Source of the DNA: Echinometra lucunter
Lineage: Eukaryota; Echinodermata; Echinoidea; Camarodonta; Echinometridae
Direction: 5' to 3'
Assembly (NCBI GenBank): GCA_029962745.1
Contig: CM057157.1
Coordinates: forward strand, 22,016,916-22,080,915
DNA: 64,000 bases
Shown in pieces: positions 33,384 through 46,166 of the stretch. A program made the position numbers and the translations under genes. Each line of letters starts with the position of its first letter. Position 1 is the first letter of the stretch. A model generated the notes under the pieces. It searched no databases and was not told the DNA's origin. It saw only the letters and a program-made list of their open reading frames with translations.

Positions 33384-33493
33384 CTGTTGGGTGGAGAAAA
33401 ATCATATTTTCCAAATAATTTTAATTCTCAGGCTATCATTTACAAAAAAACTAAAATCATATTATCCATAAATTACAATTTTATTGTAAAACC

Positions 33494-33658
33494 TGGGGCC
33501 TGTTGCATAAAACTTTTGCCAGGCATTTTTTTGCCAGAAAAAAAAAAACTCTGGCAAATTTTTATGTAATGAAAAACTCTGGCAATTTTTTCTTTTGCCG
33601 CAGTTTCCTCAAATTTTGCCGTAAAAAACTCTGGCAAAAGTTTTATGCAACGGGCCCC
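33494..33658. mobile_element. Short MITE with GGGGCC-GTTGCATAAAA ends
   Basis: Inverted ends GGGGCCTGTTGCATAAAACT and the complement of TTTATGCAACGGGCCCC. Internal 'CTCTGGCAAA' motifs are repeated. Length 165 bp. Non-coding. Confidence 0.75.
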
Positions 33659-33808
33659 TGTGGTATATATTCCATCTCTTATAGACCATGTATACATAGA
33701 TGCAACCATGCAATGACAAAGATACAGAAAACAAAAAATGAGGGGCGGGGGAGCCTCCTTCAAGGTGGAGCGTACCAGCGAAAGTGGCACTTTTTGTAAA
33801 AACAAAAA

Positions 33809-34859
33809 CCCTGATAGCAGACGGACGTCTTTAAGACGTCAAGAACTGGTCATAAACTGGTCCACACGTCATATGTCGTATACACGACTATTTTACGACA
33901 ACCTTATGACGTCTTTATATAACCAAAATTTTCTCAAATTTTGTTTGAACAGAAGATGACATATATTTTACGTCAAATATTTACCACTTTTTAACGTCTT
34001 TTTAAAACACCAGAACAAGACGTATTTTTACGTCAATTATTTCCCATTTTATAACAGCTTTATTTAAGACCATAACATGACGTGTTTACGTCAGTTTTAC
34101 GTCGTGATATGATTGTAATAGTTTATCGTGATTCATGAATATTCATGAATGACCAGAAATGACTAAACTTCGAGAAAAAAGGAAGATAACATTTGAATTT
34201 TAACATTTTATATAATGATTGCACTGCTAATTTAATGAACAATGTACTTCCATGTTGAACACCATTCAGTTAATGTCATGGGCAGGGTATTTCAGAATGC
34301 ATCAAGAAATTGTAATTTCTAACTTTTTTTTTTCAAGTACTGCATTACAGTCCATATATATAGTAATGTCGATACAAAGCATCGGTAGGTAGGTATAGGA
34401 TGTAGGATGTTAGGATATAGGGCTCGTTTAGGACGATCTATAAGCTAGAACATTAACAAAGAGAAAACGTCATAATGTTGTATACATTCTAAAATATTTT
34501 ATATACCAGCTTTGAAGTTTTGACGTCTTTATGATGTGATTTTTACCAGTCTGTGAGCTTCCTTTGGGTCGTAAAGACGTCATAAAGACGTTTTTTCCCG
34601 ACCAATATGATGTAAAATTGACGTAAAAATATGGCGTCTTATTTTATGTCGTGTGCTGGTGCAAAGTATCGTTTTAAAGACGTATATATAATAATAATAT
34701 ATGCAATATGCAATTTGTTAGGCGCCATATCCATCTCGTAAGAGATGCTCAAGGCGCACAAGTGAAGGGGGGGGGGGGGCAATACGTAAATAAGACGTAT
34801 GACATGACTTTAAAAAGACGTAAATATGTTGTTATTCTTACCAGTCTCTGCTATCAGGG
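33809..34859. mobile_element. ACGTC-rich element with CCCTGATAGCAG ends
   Basis: Left end CCCTGATAGCAGACGG and right end CAGTCTCTGCTATCAGGG are inverted. The flanks AACAAAAA and AACAAAAC suggest a 7-8 bp duplication. The sequence is crowded with GACGTC, ACGTCA and AAGACGT motifs in both orientations. Related pieces are at 37302-38290, 47150-47468 and 50310-50627. No coding capacity; the superfamily is not recognised. Confidence 0.7.
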
Positions 34860-35753
34860 AACAAAACAACAACACAAACCAAAAAACCCAGGGACACTGA
34901 AAAGGGTGGAAACAAGAAAGGATAACACCATATTGAGGTGTTAGTATACCCCTACATTCTAGTAACCACACTGTAAGATCATTTTCGACATATTATTTCT
35001 ATCTGTACATGATAATAATGACTTTCAGTTGCATTTATTGCTCTAACAATCCATTTGCGAGTGAGCGAAGCGAATGTGAAGTATTTTTTGCTGTGGTCTA
35101 TGGTATTGCATGACATTATCATTTCATTTGAGAAAATACATGTAGTCAGATTGAATGGGGGCAGGGTTTAAAGACACTGGGTCTGGGCTTTCATGGAGAG
35201 TGGATCATAATTTGCTGACACCAGACTTTGTGAAAAGCACTGGAAATACCTGTAATAGAGCTACATCTCTGGAGCACAGCAAACAGGCTGCCCCACCATA
35301 GACATTCTTCGGCCTGATTTGGGCATTGCCGAGCCAGGAAAATGAGATAATGACTTTACCATCTGGGGCAATGGGTGGACTATACACAGAATTTCATAAG
35401 GTCTGTAGGTCATAAAATTAAATTCCACTCTGGGTGATGGACAACACCTCTTATTGGGTCAGCACCCGAATGGTGTAATTCCCCATGAAAGCCCAACGAC
35501 CTATTGTCTTTAAGCACATTCTCATCATGTATAGGAGAATAGATAAAACTTTATGGGTCCAACACGTTTGGGGGAAATTATAGGTACTGTGAGGGTCGAA
35601 GCCTCTTTGATTCTTTGGAAATAGATATATGGCTCTGAGGAATACGATACTTACCAGAGGTCAAAGGAGGTATTTAAAAGAGGGGAAAGGGGCACTTAAC
35701 AGAAGGGGAATTGTGCTATCAGAATCGAAAGGGGCGGTCAAAGTGGTACCTAG

Positions 35754-36021
35754 ACTATGAACATGGCGGACAAAGAAAGCGGACAAAATAAACAACCTCT
35801 CATTCTACCCTTCACAATGGTTCTGGTAGTCAAAAGAACATCCCTCCACAGCTATTATGTTTAATCATGTAGTTCCAGGTGAATATGCATGTGACACCTG
35901 TTTCACATATTTCAGACAATAGCAGTGGAGGGATGTTCTTTTGACTACCAGAACCATTGTGAAGGGTAGAATGAGGGGTTGTTTATTTTGTCCGCTTTCT
36001 TTGTCCGTCATGTTCATAGTG
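35754..36021. mobile_element. 260 bp perfect-type foldback MITE, copy 1
   Basis: Almost fully palindromic: left arm ACTATGAACATGGCGGACAA, right arm complementary to TTGTCCGTCATGTTCATAGT. The inner arms carry GGTAGTCAAAAGAACATCCC. Two more copies are at 37002-37262 and 46167-46435. Target duplication not resolved. Confidence 0.8.
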
Positions 36022-36326
36022 CTATTACATTTCAAAAGGGACATTCACTGGAAGTGAAAAAGGCGAACTTCCATAAGAACAGAAAAGAGCGCTGTTAAAA
36101 AGGGAAATGGGTACTAATCAGGCGTGAAAAAAAAATGGGCATTTATTAGAAAGCAAAGGGGCACTTGACCAAAAAAGTGAAATGTACCCTTTTAAGAAGA
36201 AAAAAGGAGCACTAAACGGTTTTTTAAAAGGGCATCTCAGTGGGGGGGGGGGGGGGGGGGGGATGACAGTGGAAAAGTTGGGCGGGGGCACTTGTCCTTC
36301 TGCCTCCCCCGGGGGAGTCGCCCCTG

Positions 36327-37001
36327 CCAGAAATGTTAATGTTTATCAGTAGCCTGAGCCTCAAATATGTCAAAGATTTACTTTTTATAAACAGTCAACA
36401 AATAAGATATTGCAATGTATGAGCATTTTAATGATATTTTCGTTCTCTTTATCTGTAAAGGGGGGGGGGGGGGGAGTGAAAAACTACCGAATGGATGGAA
36501 TTTGGCTCCTGAAATGAACTTCTTGCTTATTAGTTTTTAAACTGTTTAATAGGCTAGAATAATTTCGGTTTAAATAAGACAACTTCGGTACATTATATGA
36601 TAATATTTTGCCAGAATAATTTGTACCATTTCGAATGAAAAGGGAAAGCTGTGTTCCGTCAGTCAGATGTGTTCATTAACTTGAACAGCAACAACAACAA
36701 AAAAAAAAAAAACCAATAAAAAAAACCAAAAAAAAAAAACAACAGAAAACAGAAAACCTACCACAAATATCCAGAAATTGTGTACTGGTTGTATTATGTA
36801 AGTATTTGCGCTGAACCAGAACTTTGGACACAAAGGGACTTCTTAAGCTGCGCCTGATTATTGCTTTGTGTCTGCATGTTCATCTAAATGGACCTGAACA
36901 TTACAATGGACAGTCAACATTTCTTCTTTTTGTTCGTCAGCCTCTCATCAGGAAGCATTTCCTAAGCATGTTAAGAGTATGATCTCCTATAGCTTGAACT
37001 T
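36327..37001. other. No gene recognised
   Basis: Contains a G run (36461-36474) and an A-rich tract (36700-36750). No open frame or element ends identified. Confidence 0.5.
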
Positions 37002-37262
37002 ACTATGAACATGACCGACAAAGAAAGCGGACAAAATAAACAACCTCTCATTCTACCCATCACAATGGTAGTCAAAAGAACATCCCTTCACTGCTATTAT
37101 CTGAAATATGTGGGACAGGTGTCACATGCACATTCACCTGGAACTACTGATTAAACATAATAGCTGTGAAGAAATGTTCTTTTGACTACCCGAACCATTG
37201 TGAAGGGTAGAATGAGGGGTTGTTTATTTTGTCCGCTTTCTTTGTCCGTCATGTTCATAGTG
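37002..37262. mobile_element. 260 bp foldback MITE, copy 2
   Basis: Same family as 35754-36021, with the arms ACTATGAACATGACCGACAA and complement at 37242-37262. Confidence 0.8.
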
Positions 37263-37301
37263 ACTGCAATGCCACCTTTCAGATTTCCATATTGCAAGAT
37301 G

Positions 37302-38290
37302 CCCTGATAGCAGAGACTGGTAGAAAATACGTCATATTTACGTCTTATTTATGTCGTGCGGTACGTCTTATTTACGTCTTATTACCACGTCTTTAAGACG
37401 AAACTTTGCACCAGCACAAGTCGTCAAATAAGACGTCATATTCTGACGTCATTTTAACGTCGTATTGGGTGAAATAAGACGTCTTTGAGACGTATTTAAG
37501 ACCAAAGCAGAAGCCCTCAAACTGGTAAAATTCACGTCATTTTCCCGTCTTTTTACGACTTCTCTCACGTCTTTTTTACGTCATTGATTTACGTCTTAAA
37601 GATGTCAATTTGCAACAGTGGAAGACGTCATAGTAACGTCATATTTTGACGTAATTTCTACGTCTTATTGGTAAAAAGGAGACGTCTTTAAGACGTCCTT
37701 GGAGCTCTCAGACCGGTAAAAATCACGTCACTTTTACGTCTTTTCACGTCATGTCTTACATCTTTTTTACGTCATTTACTTATGTCTTAAAGACGTCAGT
37801 TTGCACCTGCACAAGACGTAAAATAAGACGTCGTATTTTGACGTCACTTAAACTCATTTACATTTTTAAGTAAATTAATCTTGGCTCTACAAATTGCCAA
37901 CACTGATGACATCATACATGAGTAGCTTTACCATTCACTCTGTACATGAAATTTCACATTTTCTCAATTTCTTTTGGAAGATACACATTTTCTAACCCCC
38001 CCCCCCCAGTCAATGTATTTTCAGAAGAATTGCTTTTTACATAACATAGGACCTAAATTGAGTATGGGAAGAGAAAATATGTAACTTCCAAAAAAATTAA
38101 GAGAATGTGACATTTCATGTACAAAGTAAATGGAGGGGTGCTAGCATATGAAGTCATCAGTGTTGCCAATTTGCTGAGGCGATAGCAATTTATTAGAAAA
38201 TGTAAATGAGTGTAAGTGACGTCAAAATACCTCTTATTTTACGTCTTGTGCAGGTGCAAACTAATGTCTTTAAGACATAAGTAAATGACA
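37302..38290. mobile_element. ACGTC-rich element fragment
   Basis: It starts with the terminus CCCTGATAGCAGAGACTGG. It is followed by about 0.6 kb very dense in ACGTC/GACGT, then a more AT-rich part, then another ACGTC patch to about 38290. The partner end (CTGCTATCAGGG in the right orientation) first occurs at 47468, so this is either a truncated element or one end of a roughly 10 kb composite. Confidence 0.6.
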
Positions 38291-38754
38291 TTCTTTTTTC
38301 TTTGACTGATTTTGCTCATTTTACTTTTAAAATGCTGTTCAAATTCATCTCCTTTTATTGAAACAGTAAAACTTCTAGGGTTGTCTCTCCCTTTTTATGA
38401 TAGTACAAGACGTTGTAAAGACATACTTTAAATGTGATGTTTTACTCCTCACTTGTCATTTTAGGCACATACAGTTTCATGTATATAAGAGCAATCGTAC
38501 AATGCCATCAAATACAGAAAAAAAAAACTGTTAAAATTATTTTCAAATGCCAAGACAAAAAGAATATTTAATGAATCTGACAGAAACATTGCACAGAATT
38601 GCATTTTCAAAACTTAGTACATGTGTCTTTCCTCAATTTATAAAACTTTCTTCTACACTTCAAAAAGTGAAGGTACATAGAGAAGGAAAGGTATTACAAA
38701 TTTTTGGTCTGTCTATAAAAAAATGGAAAGACTAAGAGGATAAACTCAATCAAT
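38291..38754. other. No gene recognised
   Basis: AT-rich; a 62-codon plus-strand open frame (38547-38735) has no recognisable domain. Possibly remains of a LINE. Confidence 0.4.
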
Positions 38755-39801
38755 CATCAGTGCTGGTGACTTCTTTCCACTCCCATTTTTTTTTTAAATA
38801 TGGCAGCATGGATATGCAACTTTTTGCCCTCCTATTTTCATTCTGAGTTTACTGTTTTCCATTGAGATTTCTTATCCCTTTACTTCTGTCACCTACTCGC
38901 TGCGGATCTTCTTTGTATCAATTTGTTTAACAACAGCCAACGAGGGGAGCCTTCAGACAGAAGTTATAATTTCTTTCAGGTAATCCCTAGGCATTGGTTG
39001 TTGCTTATGTTATAATGTATGCTGTTATGTTTCCTTTGAAATTTGTTTGTCATGTCATTATACATCCTGGAAATTGAATAAACATAAACATAAACTTTGT
39101 ACATCTGCAATGCTAGCGCACATGCGAGAAGAGAGGTGATGTATTTCACAATAAAGGTTAATAAATCATCGTTTGGGGTAAGTTCTAAGTTATCAAAATA
39201 AAGAAGTGGAAAAAAACATCGGCCTTGATGTGAAATAAGTCACTTCTCTTCTCAGCACTGACGAAATAAACAGCAGTGAAACGGCTGGTGACCTATTTCA
39301 CGATAATGCCAAAACATCAACGAAACATTCAATTTTACAATGTCACTTTTGCAGCTGAGAGAATTCAGCTTAATCATCATCGCGATTTTTGCAGCGGGTT
39401 AATCATTTGCTTCCTTTGCCCGATTGAGATGTAGTTGTACCATGTCATGTGTAACAGTTAGATCTACTAGTACTACTCAGATCACAGCGCTATCACTTCA
39501 CGATAGCGCTGTGTCTGTGAATAGACAGTAAGTGATAGAATCAGTGGCGGCACCAAGGGTGGGCTTGGGGGGGGGGGCATTCCCCCCCCCCACTCAGAAG
39601 CTTTGCCCCCCCCCCAGTTGCTCCCCTCAGAAATTTTGAGGACTGAAAAGAAAAATTATACAGTAATTTGTAAATAAGTAGATGTTGTCATAAGCATCAT
39701 ATTCAAGCTTTGAAGTGCTCTAAAATACCATTTTCCGCTTTTCAAAACTTCTATTGAAAACCAAAAAAGTGGTTATTTTTGGCTTGCTTGCTTCGCTCAA
39801 T
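38755..39801. repeat. Dispersed repeat segment, copy R1 (truncated)
   Basis: Shares about 1 kb with 44244-45335 and 47469-48420, beginning ATCAGTGCTGGTGACTTCT. It includes a LINE-like 3' tail ending GAATAAACATAAACATAAAC (about 38936-39097), an inverted CACTTCTCTTCTC block and the left part of a hAT-like MITE (39542-39801). In this copy the sequence between the two CACTTCT blocks is shorter and the hAT part is cut off. Confidence 0.75.
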
Positions 39802-40099
39802 CAGAACTAAGAATATAACAAATAATACAAACACCTGACTTGAGTATAACAAATTGCATTGACAAGGCTTATCACACACACATTATGATTATGAGCAAAA
39901 TTGAAAAAGATAGACATCAGTATATTATTTGAATCTACAGAAATTAGAATTTAGAAATACAATAAAGAACAAGAGCACCTGGCTTAGATAACACAAAGTA
40001 TATGAATCCTCAACCACATCGAAATTTATGCTTATGCAGTTGGCATAATTGAAAATGATATGGCACATTTATGTTGTTTATTTTCATTTTCATGTATAC
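39802..40099. other. No gene recognised
   Basis: AT-rich with several 'acaaataatacaaacacctgacttg'-like weak repeats. No coding signal. Confidence 0.5.
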
Positions 40100-41830
40100 A
40101 AACAATGACATCTCTGACCTTGCGATTCCCTAATCTACACAGACCACTGTCCCTCCAATATACATAAATGAGCTAAGTTTAAGTTGAACAGCACAGAGTT
40201 CATAAGTTATCGCAAAAAAAAGCAATCTTCTGTATATGATCTATCACTGGCGTACTGGAGGGGGAGCTTGGGGGACGCCAGCCCCCCCAAATAAATTTCA
40301 ACCATGGTTTATTTTCAATTTTATATAAGTGTTATCACACGAATTTCATTACTTCTCCCTAGACTCCCTTTCTACTGTTAAGTAACGCATTCACAATTTC
40401 CCAAATAGCATGCATAGCAAGGCAGAAAACACGCATAATATCAATACTAATGTGTTTTTATGATATAACACTTGGTTTTATCTGTTTATCTGACAATGGA
40501 TTCAAACTTTGATAATGAATATTCTTAGATTTACCAAAACTAGACACGGGCTTTAAGTTTGCAGTCCCAAATAGTGTTCTTTTACAGAGTTGCAAACCAT
40601 CAATACTGCAAAAAACTCCTTTACCATGGGAGTGCACTTGCGTAGCCAGGGGGGGGGATGATGGGGGCGGTCACCCCTCCAAAACACCAACAAAAAAGAA
40701 AGAAAAAGTAGAAGGGAAAAAAAAGCGGAAGCGAGAAAAGAAAAAAGGTTAGAGAATGTAAGAACAGCTGGAGCAGACAAGGAGCAATTCAAAGAAACGT
40801 CGGAGCTTCCACGCTTCGCGCGGGAGGGGGAAAACTACCCCTTACTGACAACCGCCCCACTAAAATGAAATCCTAGCTACGCCACTGTGGTAGTGAAACC
40901 CTGGTACCCCACCGCATCACACCCTCTCCATGCTCGTCCTTTTTATTTCATAGTGTCTTTGTCTGTATTATCATCATAAGTAATAAAGTATTTTGTGTAA
41001 CGCTGGCATTTGTTTGAAACTTAAGAAGATTATTTGGGCTGCATGTTTTCATAATCATGTTTCCAAGTTCATGAAAAAAATATCCTTTTCCGGTCGGTAG
41101 ATTCATGACACGTTTATCCATAACAGTACATGTCATCAAACGTCGGAGCTTCCGCGCTTCGCGCGGGAGGGGGGAAACTCCCCCCTCCCTGCACCCTCCC
41201 CCCTAGGGAGCGCGCTTCGCGCGCTCATTAAGTGATTTACACGCTTCGCGTGCTCACTACCGCCCCACTAAAATGAAATCCTTCTGTTGGAAATGAGAGA
41301 AAATAAAAACTGAACTGAACTCAAGCTGGAATTTAAGTCGAAAAAATGAAAAAGCTCCGTATCGTGAAGGGGGGGGGGGGGGGGTTACCCGGCTCGGTCG
41401 CTACACTCCCTCAGGGTTGGTCGCTTCGCTCCTCGCAAAGATTGAGCCCCCCCAAATATTTTGGCTCATTACGCCACTGTGATCTCTATAACCTTTGAAC
41501 TTTACACCCTAAATCTTATCAGATCATTGTCCCTCCCATATGCATCATGAGCCACATTTGAAGTTCACACGTCAAATGGCTGTGCAGTTATTGTGAGAAC
41601 AAACCATTTCTATTTACATAAAGACCTCTATGACCTTTCAACTTTAACCTTCAGACCCCAAAATGTAATTAGATCATTGTCCCAACCATATGCATACATG
41701 TAAATAAGCCAAGTTTATCCGTCAAATGGTTGAATTATTGCAACAATGAACCATTTCTATGTACATAAAAAACTTCTATGACCTTTGACCTCTAAATCTT
41801 TGAGATCATTTTCTCTCCCTGTATCCCTGT
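40100..41830. repeat. Tandem repeat, unit about 130-150 bp, split by a hAT element
   Basis: Diverged units containing CTATGACCTTTGACC and ATCATTGTCCCTCC and TATGCAT-ATGAGCCA occur at 40105-40244, 41480-41620, 41620-41765 and 41765-41830. The hAT-like element 40245-41479 interrupts the array. Confidence 0.7.
40245..41479. mobile_element. hAT-like element with nested copy
   Basis: The left end CACTGGCGTACTGGAGG and the complement of CATTACGCCACTG are near-inverted. The flanks TGATCTAT and TGATCTCT form an 8 bp duplication with one change. Inside at 40635-40887 is a smaller element (ends CACTTGCGTAGCCAGG and the complement of CTAGCTACGCCACTG; flanks TGGGAGTG and TGGTAGTG). GCGCGGGAGGGGG blocks are repeated at 40820 and 41160. 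Confidence 0.75.
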
Positions 41831-41954
41831 ATCCTTTCTGTGACATCCGTTGGTACGTACACGTACTTGATGACCCCTCAACATCTTTAACGGATGTGCA
41901 AGAGGCACTCGCCCTCGATCACTGCATCTGTCAGAACAATAATGTTTAATGGAT

Positions 41955-42035
41955 ATAATAATAATATTCTCCATTTATATAGCGCCTAGTACATTTCTCT
42001 GAGACGTGTCTAAGCGCTTTACAGAAATATTATAT
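41955..42035 (-). repeat. SINE-type 3' tail, reverse orientation
   Basis: ATAATAATATTCTCCATTTATATAGCGC continuing to CTAAGCGCTTTACAG; this is the complement of the type of tail seen at 1-120. Confidence 0.5.
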
Positions 42036-43129
42036 ATCATATATACATGTATATATATTTATAAGAGCATGTACTAGTAATTGAAACTTTACTCATATTG
42101 GCTATAACACATTTTACCTTGAAAACGACATATCCACATCCACGTAATTATACATGCAATTTCAATTCATAAAGTACCTAATATGACTGAGCATTATCGA
42201 TTTCACTACATGTATTTTAATCCTTGTAATAGAATACTGACAGGTCTACAGGACATCCATCAACTTACTTTTATCTAAAAGAATAATTAAAAAAAATATG
42301 GTGTGAGGTCAAGATGAGCAAACTGCTAACATTAAGAAGCCTATAGAAAGTATACACTCAGTAGTCGTATCTCAGTAAGAAAAGGATCCTTACCTATCAG
42401 TAATGAACTTTAAAGAAGAAAAGCTCCTCTTTGTAGGTTACTCCCTCCACAGTGTCTGCACATCCTCCTGAAGTGACTCACCTATGTGTATGAGAGAAAG
42501 CAAGGAATCAAAGTTTGTTGCACTGTCATGTGAAAGGGACCAGTCATTAGTGCTTTCAAGATGACATTCACATCGTTTATTATGAATGAAAATAGAAATA
42601 CAGCAAAAATTACTTAATATTTAGAGCCCTCTAATTTGGTTTCATAAATAAATTAAGGCACAGATTACTTTTACTTATGATTCACTAAAAGAATGAACAT
42701 TCCTTCTAGGTAACATACTTTCGGATACCAGTATTTCAGCTGTTGTTTATATCAAATTGTTACCAACATTCCTTCACTTTCTTTGTGCAATTTAACTGTC
42801 TATTTACTACTTTCTCACTATCTCAATTCTTTGTTAGGGTGCCCTATCTATATAATCTATATCTATATAATCAGAAAAAGGAGCCTTTTTCATACTTAAT
42901 ACTTCATAATCATTTGCTGCACCAGGAAAGTTTGCAAAACAAAACATGCAGGTTTGTGCACAAGGGTGAGATATTGCACTTTGCATTTTGCACTGGTCAG
43001 AGCGCATGAACGATGGTTCTGCACTTATGTACATGAAGGTAATTGGGCAAGGAACTATGCCCTTTTCATTTTTCCAGAAATAAAACAGGGTTATTAGTTT
43101 GTATGATTTTTTTTTTAATTTCATTAAAA
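42036..43129. other. No gene recognised; possible 3' part of the fragment to the right
   Basis: AT-rich. Minus-strand piece 42410-42490 may be a further remnant of the coding fragment at 43130-43351 but shows no motif. Nothing else supported. Confidence 0.35.
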
Positions 43130-43351
43130 CATGATACTAACTGTTTTCTCTTCTCAGGAATATGCTGAAGGACTCTGTCCAGCTCTTCTAAGTGCTCTTG
43201 CTTTAATATTGAAAGGAAGAGCTGGCTTGTTGTCAGGGAGCCCTACGATGTACTTGAGCATCTTCCAATGCACCATTGTATTCCAGCCTCTCTAGAATGG
43301 CTCTCAGCAACATTCTATTCTCCCTTAACTCTGACTTCACCTCCTCTGTTT
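43130..43351 (-). pseudogene. Decayed coding fragment, possibly DUF4806-like
   Basis: After a good acceptor (CTTTTTGTGTAG) the minus strand reads VETEEVKSELRENRMLLRAI, then LERLEYNGALEDAQVHRRAP and a stop. Two shifted frames continue the theme: VGLPDNKPALPFNIK, then LEELDRVLQHIPEKRKQLVS. The order helix, 'L-P-F', 'L-E-E-L-D-R-V-L' resembles DUF4806 proteins, which are common in transposon-rich invertebrate genomes. At least two frameshifts would be needed, so it is presumed dead. The family call is tentative. Confidence 0.4.
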
Positions 43352-44243
43352 CTACACAAAAAGTTTCTGCTGAAACAGAATGAAATATTGTACGTTAACA
43401 ATGTCACTTTGTTGCAATGGCAAACTTTCATGTTCAATACAGTCCAACACGTTAGGCTCTAAAGCATCGTTGACTGGGGTCTAACAACAACTTCATTAAA
43501 TCATATTGGAGCATAATTATGTACAGCCTTTTTTTTTTTTTTTTTTTTTTTTAATGTTGAACAATGTTTGTGCATGAGCGTAGCTGTGCAATAACATCAC
43601 AAAAGACACAACAATGGGGGCTTTGGAGCGGGCTTATTGGGGAAAGGAGGGTCTTTGGAACAGGTTTCGGAACTACAAATGTTTGTGAAAACAGGGTCTT
43701 TGGAACAGTTCGCCTTCGCCAATTTTCACCGAAATGAAGCCCACTGTAACGGATTAATGCGAAACGGAACAGCAAAACGAAAATTTGGAATGGATTACTT
43801 TCTTGTTTTTTCTCGATAAGAAGAAAATGGTATGCTTTAGAACGGTTTTCTTTGTTCATTTTGTCAATAGGAAGAAAATGCTATATTTTGGTGAACGGAA
43901 ATTTGAGTGTAAAAATGAGGGTCTTCTCCAAAATACCCATCAAGCATTATATACTGTGTGCCCTCCTACCCCCCCCCCCCGGCGATTTGGCTGACCTCAG
44001 ATCATTTCAATCATGATCTAACCAGTGGCGTCAGACACGGACACACACAAAATTTGGGCGAGCCCATTCGGAATACGGGAAAGTAATCGGCGCTTGCATT
44101 TGCATAGATCTAGACTGTATATGCGAGATCTCGAACTTCCGGTTGACCTTTGGCGGAGAGAACAAAATACCCATGTGCAGACGAAGTGATAAATCGGCAT
44201 TATCGTGAAATACTTCACCAGCCAATTCACTGTCATTTATTTC
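43352..44243. other. No gene recognised; poly-T and C runs
   Basis: Includes a 24-base T run (43529-43552). Short frames on both strands between 43551 and 43994 are not supported by domain content. Confidence 0.5.
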
Positions 44244-45100
44244 ATCAGTGCTGGTGACTTCTCTCCACTCCCATTTTTTTTTAAATATGGCAGCATGGAT
44301 ATGCAACTTTTTGCCCTCCTATTTTCATTCTGAGTTTACCGTTTTCCATTGAGATTTCTTATCCCTTTACTTCTGTCACCTACTCGCTGCGGATCTTCTT
44401 TGTATCAATTTGTTTAACAACAGCCAACGAGGGGAGCCTTCAGACAGAAGTTATAATTTCTTTCAGGTAATCCCTAGGCATTGGTTGTTGCTTATGTTAT
44501 AATGTATGCTGTTATGTTTCCTTTGAAATTTGTTTGTCATGTCATTATACATCCTGGAAATTGAATAAACATAAACATAAACTTTGTACATGTGCAATGC
44601 GAGCGCACATGCGAGAAGAGAGGTGATGTGTTTCACAATAAAGGTTAATAAATCATCGTTTGGGGTAAGTTCTAAGTTATCAAAATAAAGAAGTGGAAAA
44701 AAACATCGGCCTTGATGTGAAATAAGTCACTTCTCTTCTCGCATGTGCGCTCAAAAGTCTAGACGTCTGTTAGTAGAGTTATGAAAGTGGAAAGAAGTCA
44801 CCAGCTGTGACCAGCACTGACGAAATAAACAGCAGTGAAACGGCTGGTGACTTATTTCACGATAATGCCAAAACATCAACCAAACATTCAATTTTACAAT
44901 GTCACTTTTGCAGCTGAGAGAATTTAGCTTAATCATCATCGCGATTTTTGCAGCGGGTTAACCATTTGCTTCCTATGCCCGATTGAGATGTAGTTGTACT
45001 ATGTCATGTGTAACAGTTAGATCTACTAGTACTACTCAGATCAAAGCGCTATCACTTCACGATAGCGCTGTGTCTGTGAATAGACAGTAAGTGATAGAAT

Positions 45101-45743
45101 CAGTGGCGGCACCAAGGGTGGGCATGGGGGGTGCCCCCCCCACCTCAGAAGCTTTGCCCCCCCCCCAGTTGCTCCCCTCAGAAATTTTGAGGACTGAAAA
45201 GAAAAATTATACAGTAATTTGTAAATAAGTAGATGTTGTCATAAGCATCATATTCAAGCTTTGAAGTGCTCTAAAATACCATCTTCCGCTCTTCAAAACT
45301 TCTATTGAAAACCAAGAAAGTGGTTATTTTTGGCTTGCTTGCTCATATTTTAAAATTTCTTTTCTAAAATGCGATTAAAAACAAGAAAAGTAGTCATTTT
45401 TGGCTCACTCGCTTCGCTCACCCGTCATATTTTAGAATATTTATTTGAAAATACGATTAAAAATAAAAAAGCGGTTATTTTTTATTGGCTCGCTTCGCTC
45501 GCTCACAAAATTGATATTATTAAACTGTGTGTAAGAGGAAAAAAAATAGTCCAAAAATTCAATTATCCCCCCCCCACTCCTGAAAGTGGATTTACGCCAG
45601 CGACTAAAACTCGCGCTTCATGCTCGATTTTTCCATAAACGCAAACAAAAATTGACTGCCCCTGGCCCTGCCCCCCCAACATTTTCTTTTGCCCTCCATT
45701 TGCCCCCCCCCCCCCCACTTTAACAATCCTGGTACCGCCACAG
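45101..45743. mobile_element. hAT-like MITE in R2
   Basis: Ends CAGTGGCGGCACCAAGG and the complement of CTGGTACCGCCACAG. The flanks GATAGAAT and GATAGAAC form the 8 bp duplication. Same family as 11921-12514 in opposite relative orientation. GGCTCGCTTCGCTCGCTCA blocks inside. Confidence 0.82.
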
Positions 45744-46166
45744 GATAGAACTGAGTTAGGTAGGCCTAATCGTGATATAAGTCCCCTCTCAGTCTCTCAT
45801 TCAGTGTGTATGAACACACACACGTGTGAGGGTGATGAAGTGGAAGGAAGTCCTTGCGGCTAGCCAGGCTATGTAAGTTACAATAAACCGTATCGGCTAC
45901 TGTGTCTAGACTCTATGCATGGTATGTGCAAGCGTTCGGGCTGCCGCATTAACTGTGCAAGGTGAATGAGGGGGACTTGGATCACGACTATACCCATAAT
46001 TATCTACAGAAAAAGTGCATTCATACCTGTCGTAAGCCAGAAATCCAGTCATCTGTCCAACATTCATCCGACCGTACGTGTACAAACACTGACAATAAAA
46101 CTGATGGAAATAGGTCTACGCATACGGTATACATGCAACATGATGGCTTACACGAGGCATTCTTAT

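Larger units (their letters stand above)
33740..36326. mobile_element. hAT-like element carrying two other elements
   Basis: Ends GAGGGGCGGGGGAGCC (left) and the complement of GGGGGAGTCGCCCCTG (right) are near-inverted. The flanks CAAAAAAT and CCAGAAAT agree at six of eight bases. The interior has the same 'AAAAGGGGCACTT' repeats as 28159-29399. Inside are the ACGTC-rich element (33809-34859) and a foldback MITE (35754-36021). Confidence 0.6.
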
